Assembly (NCBI GenBank): GCA_001931905.2
Contig: MSJI02000337.1
Span: 1-38,458 of the forward strand
DNA: 38,458 bases
Direction: 5' to 3'
Source: Cladosporium sp. IMV 00045
Lineage: Eukaryota; Ascomycota; Dothideomycetes; Cladosporiales; Cladosporiaceae
The notes under the pieces were generated by a model. That model was not told the DNA's origin and searched no databases. It was given only the letters and a program-made list of their open reading frames with translations. A program made the position numbers and the translations under genes. Within the stretch, counting starts at the first letter, position 1. The number at the start of each line of letters is the position of its first letter. This document shows, in pieces, positions 29,019-38,458 of the stretch.

Positions 29019-29900
29019 ATGGCAGCCGATTCGATCACCATAATCTTCTCACCTTATCATGTTGGTCTTCGCGATCACCGCGTTGGCGACGGCCCAAATC
29101 GCATCCGGGATCTGGGTCTAATGGACAAACTCAAAGCTCTGGGAATCGCCGTTCACTTCGAAGAAATTCTGCCGGTTGACGACTTTGAGGGCGAGATTGG
29201 CCGCAGCTTCGAGGTCCTCCGACGAATTTCAGATGCTGTGTCGCGGGTCAAGAAAGCCAACTCGTTCCCTCTGGTGTTGTCAGGCAATTGCATGGCCACC
29301 GTGGCCGTCGCATGCGGACTCGGCATTGAAGATCCCGGGTTCATTTACTTTGATGCTCACGACGACATGGACACGCCATCGACAAATACCAATGGGTATT
29401 TCGACGCAATGGGGCTCTCTATGCTTGCGGGAAAGAGTTGGCATGCATTGACAAAAAGCATCCCTGGATATTCGCCAAAGGACTACAAGAAGTTCCTGTA
29501 TTGCGGCCTCCGGGACATAGACGAGAGTCAGAAACAGACTGTCCTCTCGGCGGGAGCCGATGTGATCTGGGGGAATGCGAAGGAAAATATGAACTTTTCA
29601 GAAGAACTTGAACGACAGCTACGCCAGAGAGACTATTCGCCCGCGCTTGTTCATCTGGACTTGGACGTTCTTGATGAGTCGGTTGGAAAGGTCAACGGAT
29701 ACGAAAGCGCGGGTGGCATTCAAGAGGAAGACGCAGTCAGATGCATGGGTATTGTACCCCAAAGGGCAAAGCCTGTGTCTTTGACGGTCTGCTCTTTCAA
29801 TCCGAATCTGGGCGACGGGGACAAGATTGCTGCAATCGCTATTCGAGCCGTCACTGCATTTGTAACCTCAATGATCGAAAGTGGCGAACTTTTGAGGTAG
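29019..29900 (+). CDS. Arginase/agmatinase/formiminoglutamase (ureohydrolase) family protein, divergent
   Basis: The ATG at 29019 gives 293 residues; the open frame extends upstream to 28911, but that part is hydrophobic nonsense containing a likely leader intron, so the later ATG is chosen. The ureohydrolase fold is visible: GVGPN-like VGDGPNRIRDLGL at 22-34, YFDAHDDMDTP at 110-120 with Asp112, His114 and Asp116, and VHLDLDVLDES at 211-221 with Asp214 and Asp216. These match five of six residues that bind the two Mn ions in arginases. The sixth, the His of the GGDHS motif, is missing: here the motif reads SGNCMA (88-93) with Cys91 at that place. It may hydrolyse a guanidino or formimino compound with altered metal binding, or be a non-canonical member. 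No signal peptide; cytosolic. Confidence 0.84.
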   Translation: MAADSITIIFSPYHVGLRDHRVGDGPNRIRDLGLMDKLKALGIAVHFEEILPVDDFEGEIGRSFEVLRRISDAVSRVKKANSFPLVLSGNCMATVAVACGLGIEDPGFIYFDAHDDMDTPSTNTNGYFDAMGLSMLAGKSWHALTKSIPGYSPKDYKKFLYCGLRDIDESQKQTVLSAGADVIWGNAKENMNFSEELERQLRQRDYSPALVHLDLDVLDESVGKVNGYESAGGIQEEDAVRCMGIVPQRAKPVSLTVCSFNPNLGDGDKIAAIAIRAVTAFVTSMIESGELLR

Positions 29901-32468
29901 ACGACCCTTTCAATCTGCGCGCTTCATCATGTAAGCTGTACCCACGTCCTCAGCGTATAGCAAAGCGAGCGAGTCCCAGTATTAATCTGTACTGATCAGA
30001 GCTCTGTGTAGAGCTTGGCCGACTTTGGTTCAAGGCACTTTTTGATCGTTCTTGAGAGCATAGCACGGCAAGACGATGGTTCGTGGCCCATCCGCCTGCT
30101 ATGTCGTATCAGATGATCTGATGGAACTCCAGTCTTGAGAATGTCGAGAGTTGAGCAAAGCCGACTGCACGATTCTACAATAAAGCGTTTCTAAATCCAG
30201 ATGATTAGGATCTGTGACCCCAAACATGATCTTGCGATGCACTACTTTGATATTCTCGCCGCTGCTGACACTAGGTTTTTTTTTTTTTGTAGATATAACG
30301 TACAGTGTGGTATTGTACTCCCGCGCTACCGGGTATCGCCGATGAGAGGTCTGCGCTCTAGACCACATATATAGTATTATGAATATCGTTGATGGCTTCC
30401 CATGTTCACGAAAGTCTTTTCGCTCAAACGCACCATGTCGGTTCGTACATCGGTAGTAGCTCACTCGCTAACAATATTCAGAGAAGCGAGCCCATCACGT
30501 GCGACTTTACAAGATACGCTGTACGATCCCGCCAACACACCGCTTCTTGGGGCGCCGGCTCAACTGCAGTTCCCAACAAGTCAGCGCCACACCCGTAGAC
30601 ATGGCGTCGCGGACCATTTCGTCTGGGTAAGCACGCTGCGATACTGCACAATATCATTCCGCTTCCGCTATGGCTGCCTTGATGGAAAACGACCGCACGG
30701 TAGGAACACCAGGTCGAGACGGAGCGTGAGCCTCTCCGAAGTTGAGGCTGGGTAGGCCGGCGAGGCGAATCCTGCAGCATGCATCAAACCCAGCTTTGCA
30801 GACGCATTGGCGAATGAACGACTGCCAGCAAAACCTGGTGGTTCATGCAGCACACGTCCGGAGCATGAGCTACACACCAACAAACCTCACTTACCTCACG
30901 CTTCCGACGTCCCCGGAGAGATGCATGATGGCCATGCGTCGGGGGCATGCCAATCCTGGCCCGCCATTATCGTGGAGGCGGCTCTTGTGCTACGCCATGC
31001 GAGACTCCACCATCGTCGTGCCTCGTTTCACTCGACGGTGCGGTGACTAGCAATGGCGAGGATTGAATCGGCAAACCAAATCTACATCTCATCTGAACAC
31101 GATCTGACGATTCTGACAGACGCGACACTTGCAATCTCGATCTCGCCCACGATGCGGTCTTCGAATAGGCCACCACAAGATAGTGGCTGCAGCGCATATA
31201 TGACGCTTGACAGCACATACCTGCGCGCCCACCTTGCTCGTGTAATCCATGAGCACTTTCGGCTACACAGACTGTGCTCCATCGTTCATCTCGTTGACAT
31301 TATTCATTCTGCACGAGCAATTCTGGCTGGGAAACCCTGCCCTCCCCAATGCTTACCCCTTGCTTCTCACTTTCATTCAATCACTGCAGCAGCTGAAGTG
31401 TAGGTCAGGCAATCCAACAGGCCAATATGTACCTGGCGGCGGATCGGCATTATTGCATTTGACATGGTTGAACTCGGCAGTAGCCTGCGAGAACAATTTG
31501 ATTTCCCTTCCACGCTCTCGCACGCTATTGAATGCACGAACATGGCCGCCGCAACGGGATCTTAGGGTCGACCCCAGCTTTGCCTCCGGCCACACGACCT
31601 CACTTCATTCTGGACAAACTCCCAAACGCCAGAGATGCTGCACGACATTGTGTCAGGACACCACTTCGCTCGATCTATCTCTCACGTCACCGGGACGTCT
31701 CCTGCAAGTGTACCTGATGCCTCCGATGCTGGCAAGGGAGCAGCCGTGGTGCTTCACCTCCGCTCCGCAGCACCACCGTCGTGTACCGACCTGCCGCGCT
31801 TGCAACGTGCATCCGCACCTGGCGATCTGCGCCTAGAGATTGCGTGTGTGTTGCTTCCGCCGGCCCTGCAATGTGTGTGTGTGTGTGTGTGCGCGCGCTA
31901 CATGGCCATCCCTCCTTGCTCCACGTCTCGATTTCTCAGTCCTGCTTCCACACGTTTGGCAGAGATGCACGCCAGCGCATCGCACCGGGGTTTGGGCTCC
32001 TGCTTGTCCACGGGTTGAACCTTCTGGACCGTTTACTGCAGTGCGCTCAATCACCGTTGTTGGTAAGGATGCCTCTCGCGGCCCATTCCTCTGGAGCTCG
32101 CAATCCCAGGCGCCCTGTCATCGGTGACCCTTCGAGTGTTCCTTGAGATGCTACTCCAGTCGTTCCTCAACTGTCTCATCGTTACAAAGGGATCATATGT
32201 ATAGGCTTCCCAGCTTCAAGAATCACATCTTCCACGTCCCGTCTTAGCTCTTCCATACCATCGCCATTGAACAAACATTCTGCACCAGTTGTCCTTCGTC
32301 CAGCCAACGACGTCTCGCCAACTCACGCTCCGACTGTTGTGCAACTTTCATACTCACCGTTTCCGGTCCAATTGCAAGCACTTCGCTGCTTTAGTCCAGC
32401 AGACGGCAACGGTTTTCACGCCCTCTCCAATTCACCGCCAATCGTGAACGCCTTCGACTCAAGCCACC
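29901..32468. other. Long non-coding stretch upstream of the dsRBD-like gene
   Basis: About 2.6 kb without a gene I can support. Plus frames up to 195 codons (31249-31836) are present but have no domain and lack the codon regularity of neighbours. It contains a T13 run at 30276-30288 next to a tRNA-like relic, and a GT/GC tract at 31872-31898. The final several hundred bases may be leader of the next gene. Confidence 0.45.
31872..31898. repeat. (TG)n-(GC)n alternating tract
   Basis: About ten TG units run directly into four GC units. Such purine-pyrimidine alternation can adopt Z-DNA. It lies about 570 bp upstream of the dsRBD-like gene start. Confidence 0.93.
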
Positions 32469-33265
32469 ATGTTCTACTCGATGTATCTGTCAAGTAAGTG
32501 ACGATTCCAGTGCCCATTTCAAGATAAGGCCGCATTGCACCCGCCGGTCAGCCTGAAGATCGATCTCGTGCCAAAAGCCCACTCAGCGCAACTTCCCGCT
32601 GCTCTTCCCAAGCCATATCACTAATTCTCCGAACGCCAGGCCTCTGCGAGCGTCGTCAATGGTCCTCGCCTCTCTACGAGCCATACCAGACCCGCCTCGG
32701 CTACTTCTGCAAGGTCCGCGTCAACAACCGCGAATACAGCACCGACGTCCCGTACAAGACCGCCGCTCTGGCCCGCGACGGCGCTGCCACCAAGGCTTTC
32801 ATGATCTGTCGAAACTTCAGCGCCAACGACGGCATGTACCCCGGCCAACGGCCCGGCTCCGGTGGAGTCGTGCAAGGTCTCCCCGTTGCTATCGGCGAAG
32901 GCAGAGCTTCACGGAGTTGTCGCAGTTCAATGACCGGGAGCGAAGTCAGCGCCAGTGAAGGCTCGGGTGGGAGCAGCGGTGGCGAGTCTCCCAGAAGTTT
33001 CGAGAGTGGGTATGCAGAAGGTCAAATCGGCACTGCCCTACCCAGGCCGGTGAGTATGATTGGAGCTCCGGCGCCATCATCCGGCGGACGTCAGAATCGC
33101 CGTGGAGGCAGAGGCTATAGGGGCCCGGCCGTTGCTGTCGCTCCTTCCCCGCCTGCGATGATGGGCGGCGAATACGTCTGCCTCTGTCGCCGCGGTGCTG
33201 TCAGGGCTTATGGCAGGTGTGATTGGTGTTTGAATGAATGCGGATGGAATGCCTACGTTTCTTGA
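32469..33265 (+). CDS. dsRNA-binding-like domain protein with C-terminal Cys motif
   Basis: Exon 1 (32469-32493, 25 nt) joins exon 2 (32640-33265) across a 146-nt intron (GTAAGT donor, ACGCCAG acceptor); the product has 216 residues. Residues 6-68 fit the dsRBD plan: helix LSSLCERRQW, then PLYEPYQTRLGYFCKVRVNNREYST strands (quoted here as PLYEPYQ and YFCKVRVNNREY), then the helix KTAALARDGAATKAFMICRNF, where Lys-Ala-Ala positions match. After a Ser/Gly-rich and RGG-like linker (NRRGGRGYRG), the C-terminus carries CLCRRGAVRAYGRCDWC and CGW, with Cys189, 191, 202, 205 and 209, a possible zinc knuckle. RNA binding is inferred; the conserved Lys pair of strong dsRNA binders is reduced. I recall similar unnamed fungal proteins, without a function. 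Confidence 0.75.
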
Positions 33266-33645
33266 TTTGCAAGTTGAGCATTCACTCGCTGCTAGGTGCA
33301 GTGGGTGAACGCGTCGGAGGCAGTGCTGAAGACGATGAAGACGGTGCCGCGAGGCATTTGACGATTTTTACGAATCTTACGATTTACTTGCATGATGATG
33401 ATTATGACGATGACAATGGAAGATATGGGCTGTGTCCGAGCATTATTAAGAGCCAGTCTTACCGCGATGAAATTCTTCTAGGAGTCGGCACCTGTCGTGG
33501 CGACATTTATCGACTAAGAAGTATCAAATACATACAACTCTTTCACCACGCAAGCAAGATCGAAATCCACGATGCCACGTTCTACCATCGCAATGATCTC
33601 CATCTTACAGGCCTTCATCCCACTCCGCCACCTCATCTCCTCAAA
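33266..33645. other. Convergent intergenic region
   Basis: It separates the 3' ends of the dsRBD-like and beta-glucosidase genes. A GAT/GAC-rich patch lies near 33390-33420. No gene was seen. Confidence 0.45.
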
Positions 33646-36467
33646 TCACCTTCCCTTCCCAGCATTTCCATAGCTCCCGCCTCCACCACCAAGCGGCCTT
33701 AACCCCTCCTCAACCCTGACATCCCGACTCGAAAACCCAGCATAAACCCCCACCTCCCCATCCGCAATAACCCACATCTGCGTCCCAACGTCCCAAAAGC
33801 TCAAATCCCTCCTCATGAGCGGGAACTGCACCTCTTGACTCTCACCCGGCTGCAGCATGATTTTCTCGAAACCGCGCAGCACTCTCTTCGGAGTCACGTC
33901 GTCTTTGTTCGTCGGCGACGGGAGGCCGAGGTAGAGTTGCGGCACCGCCGCGCCGGAGACGCTGCCGGTGTTCGTGACGCGGGCGGAGATGGTGTAGAGG
34001 GTTTGCCAGAGGGATGGGTCGCCTCCGGGGGGTTGTGGTTTGGAAGTCGAGTTTGAGCCTGACGGGGATGAAGGCGTGGAGGAGATGGATGTGTTGCCGA
34101 CAGAGGAAATGGAGAGGTCGGACATGTCGAACGTGGTGTACGAAAGGCCGAAGCCAAACTCGTATTGCACAGAGACGTTGTAGTAGTCAAAGTGGCGGTA
34201 GTCGATGAGGAGGCGTTCGCGGAAATCGGATTGCCAGGCGTTGGGGTCGGTGGTGTTGAGGAGTTTGCTGGAGTTGGTGAGCGGGGCGAAGGTGTAGTCT
34301 TCTTCTTTTTTGGCGACCGTGTAGGGGAGGTGGCCGGAGGGGTTGGCGTCGCCGTATAGGACGTCGACGATGCTGTTGCCGGCTTCTTGGCCTCCGTAGT
34401 GCGCTGCGAGGATTGCGGTGATGTTGGGGTGGTTTGCAAAGCTGAGTTGGTGTTAGTCAAGGGATATGATGGATTGATCAAGCATGGAAGACTCACGGTA
34501 GAACGTTCAAACCGCCGGAGTGCGTGACGACAATTGTATTCGCGCAATTATCGGCAACAGTAGTTGCAAGCGCAGTACCATTCCAGTCCACCAAGAGGGA
34601 TTCTCGATCGAAGCCTTCAGTTGCCCAGGTCTTCAAGAACACGAGACACACCTCTGGAGGAGGATACATCGGCTGCCTAAATGTCTGTCAGATCAAGCCA
34701 TGTGCTGTTAGATGACTCAGCGAGAACTTACAGATTACCACTCTGAGTCGGCACCGAATTGTTGAGCACATATTGCACCAACGCACCGTCCTGCTGAGCT
34801 CTATGCTTGATAGCGTCCAAAGGCGGCACGGCGTATGTGAGCCTGCCGGCACCAGAGCCACCTCCATTTGCTAGAATGCCGAACTCGAAGTTACCGTCGC
34901 CTAAGTTCAAATCGGCAAGCGAGTATTGCCCATTGGTCAAGTCGCCGGCATCGTTGCCGAAGACGCCGATGTTCTTCGGAGCCTTCAGCGGTAATGTATT
35001 GTTGGTGTTCTTCAGCAACACAATGCCTGCGGCTCCAAGCTCGCGGATGAGCTTTGCATGATCGCCTCGAACGTCGACGTTTCTTTGGGCGTTGTAGGTC
35101 CAATTGTACAGATATTGATCGGCTGCTACAGTATCAGATCGTTTCGAAAGTATTTATCGTGAAATTCACTCACGCTCAAAGAAGTTGAGTCCGTCCGAAC
35201 TCGGATCAGTGCCAGGATAGGAAGCGGCATTTTGCTGCAAGCGAAAGTACGGAGTCATGACACGTCTCACCATGTCGTCGACCCTTCCCGCGGGCACGCT
35301 GCCGTTATTCACGGCAGCGGTCAAGTTGGCGCCAAAATACGAGTGTTCCGTTTCTGTGAAAGCGATGCCTCCAGGCATGTTCATGTCCAGGCCTGCGAGT
35401 ATGGTCGCAACGCCGGCGTGTGTAGCTCCCCAGTCGGATACCACTGTGAGCGAAGGTCAGAATGTGTGATTCGAGCGGATTTTGCAAGAGGGACGTACCG
35501 TAGCCTTGAAACCCGAGCTCATCCTTCAAAACACCATTCAGCAACTTGGAGTTCTGGCAGCCGTAAGACGAATTGATTCTGTTGTAACTGCACATCACCG
35601 ACGAAGCGCCAGCTTTGACCGCATTTGCAAAAGGCCATGCGTAGACTTCGTGCATTGTGCGGTCGTCGATGTTGGACGACACGGCATCGATGGTTTGGCC
35701 CTCGTCGTTGACGCTGGGGTTTCTCTGGGTCTCTTGCTCGTTGCCGATGTAATCTATGCCTCTCAGTCAGCCTCGAGTGACACATCTCCATTGGCGAGGT
35801 GAACACACGCTTAGCACAAGCCTGAACCCCGCGCTCTTCCATGCCAACAATCGTCTCAGCGAACATTTCGCCCGTCAACCACGGATCCGGACTGAAGCCC
35901 TCCCAATTCCTCCCTCCATATCCAGACCTGCCCAACGGGCCAGCGACAGGACCAAGAGCAACATGAGCTCCCTTGCCGACAAACTCGTCCGCCATATCCT
36001 GACCGCGAACGTGAGCCAAACGCCTATCCCAGGAGGCAGCGGTGGTCAGGCCAGCCGGGAAGACAGATGCGAAATCGGCTTCTCTGATCGCCAAAGGTCC
36101 GTCTTGGAGGCAGAGGCCGTTGAAGCCCAGACGAGGGACTGGTCCGATGTTGCCGACGCATGGTCCTGCTGTGCCGGTTACCAGTCGGACTTTCTCTTCT
36201 AGCGTTAGTTGGGAGACGAAGTTGCTGGCTTGCTCGAAGGCGGCTTCCCATCCCCTGCCTGTTGCGTTTGCTGATGGGGGTGTCAGCTCGGGACATGTCA
36301 GGTAGGCTGTTCGCGGTGCGGAGCTTACGAGACGGGTAGACCGGTGGGCTGCTCGTGTATTCTGCCTCTACCCAAGGCGACCCAGCAGTAGATGTATTCT
36401 GGCCATTGGAGCTCAATGGAAGCAAGCCGGCCAGTAAAGCCGCGAAGGCATGGCTTCGTTGTACCAT
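33646..36467 (-). CDS. Secreted beta-glucosidase, glycoside hydrolase family 3
   Basis: Seven exons were placed: 36329-36467, 35809-36270, 35499-35753, 35174-35443, 34732-35125, 34497-34676 and 33646-34441; all six introns are 51-58 nt or nearly so and keep the frame, giving 831 residues. The ATG at 36467 starts a signal peptide ([20 protein letters not shown]); the longer frame begins with GTG. The GH3 N domain shows [35 protein letters not shown] and the nucleophile Asp289 in [11 protein letters not shown]. The GH3 C domain has [16 protein letters not shown] and [20 protein letters not shown]. The end is a fibronectin-III-like domain ([30 protein letters not shown]). It releases glucose from beta-glucosides such as cellobiose outside the cell. 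Exon 5 has tandem acceptors (TAG/CAG, 35125 or 35122). No cellulose-binding module. Confidence 0.93.
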
Positions 36468-37703
36468 AGCTGATACGGTGAAGTAGCTGGATGCTAGAAA
36501 CAGCACTCTTGCTTTGACACCAACCACAGTGCTCTAAAAGCGAGGGCCCTCGCAAGATAAATAGCTGCCCATCCTCAACACACCACTATCTAACCGGCGC
36601 ATTTCTTTCCAAGTGACGTCGTATCCATCGTCCCCGAAGACCTCGGCAGTAAGTATCCCGGAAAGCAAATAAACATCGTCATCGGGGTCTTCACGGCGTG
36701 GTTTCTCCTGGCAAACACACCATGCGATGCAACCAAATGCGGAGGTGGGAGATGGGGAAACCCAGTCGCATGGGGACATTGATCGTCGAAAGGATGGAGA
36801 GTGGGGTCGAGGTTTCGTTCAAGAAGTCGTTGCCGCGAGAGAGATGGAGTCGTCCGCGGGAACACGGCTCGCTAGCTTGTCTGAATTCATCCTTGATGAT
36901 AGATTGGGTAGACCATCAATGTGATCGAATTTTCTATTATCTCAGGGTAGGACTTGATGCCGACGTCGTTCCTCGATGCCCGTCCGCTCAGTTCCTATCT
37001 TACCCTCGAAAACGTGAGCTCTTGAAGAGTCGCGAACTCACCGTCAAATTTTGTTTCGAGCAAAAAGTAAAAGCTCCGCATTCGACAGGGCGATGGCTAA
37101 GCAGAGATTCAAGCATCGAAGCAAGCATGCACAAGAAATACGACCCCTGTCGGCATCGTCCATATGAGCGATTGAACTATCGTCTCGATGCTCGTAGTGA
37201 CCCCGCACTTTTGCCCATCAAGTCCTAGAGCGTGAGCCGACCGAAGAACCTGCTGCTCAGGAGTTTGGATGGAAGGTCGGCAGATGCGCAAAGGCAATCG
37301 ATGCTTCCATCCGAGATGTCAAGAGCTCGGTGCAATTTGCAGCGAACCATTCTCTTTTGATCCCAAACCTGACAGCCATGAAAGAGATCAACGTTATTGA
37401 GAAAAAGAGACGCTCATCAACGTACAGAGGTCATTGAACTTTTTTTATAATTTGTATATCAGAGCCATTTTGTCTCGGCCACTTTTGAGGTTCCTCTTCT
37501 GTGTTCGCTAAGGAACATGTTGGAACCAGAACGCCTTGCGCTTTCTGCCGGCAATAATTGAAGTAATGCTGTATGTGGTAAAATTGAATTTGCTCGCAAA
37601 CAAGAAGTCAAATGAAGCCGGTCATGCTCGAGAGTAGAGATGTGGTGGAAGGTGGGTAATGGTGTAGGTGGTAATGGTGAGGGTAATGGATCGTGGGATG
37701 ATT
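36468..37703. other. Intergenic region
   Basis: It holds the beta-glucosidase promoter and the 3' flank of the GDP-mannose pyrophosphorylase gene. A plus frame at 36698-37228 (176 codons) has no recognisable domain. A GGTAATGG-rich patch lies at about 37655-37690. Confidence 0.45.
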
Positions 37704-38458
37704 TTACATGATAATCGCCGGAGCTGTGAGTGGATTGTTAGTGTTGTTCTCATGCGCTAGATTTTTATGATGCGGCACTTACTGTCGACGTTTGCTTTGA
37801 TGCTCTTGTGAGGCAACACACTCGCACCGTTGCAGTAGATCTCGTCGCCGATAGTCACGTCGTCACCGAGGACGGAGACATTCTCAAGACGTGCCCATCT
37901 GCCTACAGAGCTGTTCCATCCAACAATCGTGCTCTTGACCCATGCGTGTTCCTTGATCTTGCTACCCTTGAGCAGCACGGATCTCTGAAGACGGACACCC
38001 TCACCAACCTCGACATTAGGTCCAATGACAACATTAGGTCCGATCTTGCAGTTCTTGCCAATCTTGGCGGAGGGGTCAATCATGACGTTGCCGCCGAAGA
38101 CATATGGCTCGCTGAGGGGAGTAAGTTGGTCGCTGCCCTGCCTGGTCAGGGAGGAAAGATAGAGGCAGGTGCCGGAGAGGAAATCCTTGGGCTGGCCAAC
38201 GTCCATCCAGAAGCCCTCAAGGTCGAAACTGTGAAGCTGGCCGTCTTTCACGACAGCAGGGAAAGTCTCCTGCTCGATGGAGGTTGGGCGCAGCTCAATG
38301 CGCTTGAGCACAGAGGGGTTGAGAATGTAGATACCGGCGTTGATGCGGTTGCCCACGAACTCGACGGGCTTCTCGACGAAGCGGTCGATGCGGGTAGGGT
38401 GATCGGGCTTGTGAACAATGACACCGTATTTGCTGGGCTCCTCGACCTTGGTGACGAC
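37704..38458 (-). CDS. mpg1: Mannose-1-phosphate guanylyltransferase (GDP-mannose pyrophosphorylase), 3' part
   Basis: The gene runs off the right edge, so only the C-terminal part is present. The last exon has just 20 nt (37704-37723) after a 59-nt intron (GTAAGT..CTCACAG); it supplies TPAIIM, the usual family end, while reading through the donor would give a false end. Visible parts are the end of the nucleotidyltransferase domain ([48 protein letters not shown]) and the left-handed beta-helix of hexapeptide repeats ([20 protein letters not shown] and later [14 protein letters not shown]). The enzyme makes GDP-mannose from mannose-1-phosphate and GTP in the cytosol, the donor for mannan, N- and O-glycans and GPI anchors. 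The coding sequence is highly conserved and the identification is firm. Confidence 0.96.

Noticed and set aside
31249..31836. 195-codon plus frame
   Set aside because: No domain, no splice-supported context, and overlapping frames of similar length exist on both strands.
33894..34547. 217-codon minus frame within the beta-glucosidase locus
   Set aside because: It is in a different frame from the GH3 C-terminal domain on the same strand and is Thr/Pro/Ser-rich shadow sequence.
36698..37228. 176-codon plus frame
   Set aside because: It overlaps the beta-glucosidase promoter and opposing frames; no recognisable motif.

Overview
The window looks like nuclear DNA of a filamentous ascomycete (Pezizomycotina), most likely a dothideomycete. 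The class is an inference; the kingdom and subphylum rest on many short (50-65 nt) GT-AG introns with CTAAC-type branch points, dispersed single 5S rRNA and tRNA genes, and fungal families such as a PPxY alpha-arrestin, an MBOAT_2 wax-synthase-like acyltransferase, a LOR/tubby-like protein and a secreted GH3 beta-glucosidase. All gene models were read by eye from reading frames and splice signals; no search or transcript data were available.

Layout. 1-5.3 kb: a poorly resolved acidic/low-complexity gene with an apparent frameshift at a G8 run, a convergent 2-oxoglutarate/Fe(II) oxygenase, and an alpha-arrestin. 5.9-7.6 kb: an intact 5S rRNA gene and an MBOAT_2 acyltransferase. 8.3-12.9 kb: the most unusual block, with two divergently transcribed paralogous small secreted proteins, a LOR-domain protein, a divergent SEC11-like signal peptidase that lacks the usual C-terminal membrane segment, and a decayed second 5S copy. 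13.9-15.9 kb: an UNC93-like MFS transporter and an intron-containing tRNA-Ser(CGA). 16.6-23.8 kb: an Arg-rich secreted protein, a disordered coiled-coil protein, a BAR-SH3 protein and an intron-containing tRNA-Leu(AAG). 24.5-29.9 kb: a glycosylated single-pass membrane protein, a gene-poor stretch with two minisatellites of about 63 bp period, a three-exon Dabb (stress-responsive A/B barrel) gene and an arginase-fold protein with one metal ligand replaced. 30-38.5 kb: a long non-coding stretch, a dsRBD-like protein with a C-terminal Cys motif, a seven-exon GH3 beta-glucosidase, and the 3' part of GDP-mannose pyrophosphorylase running off the window end.

The genes do not form an obvious biosynthetic cluster. 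Housekeeping functions (5S, tRNAs, mannose activation for wall and glycoprotein synthesis, endocytic BAR-SH3 and arrestin proteins) alternate with accessory or secreted ones. The one block that could be a functional unit is 8.3-12.7 kb, where two pre-pro secreted proteins with conserved Lys-Arg sites lie near a non-canonical signal peptidase. That link is a hypothesis from proximity only.
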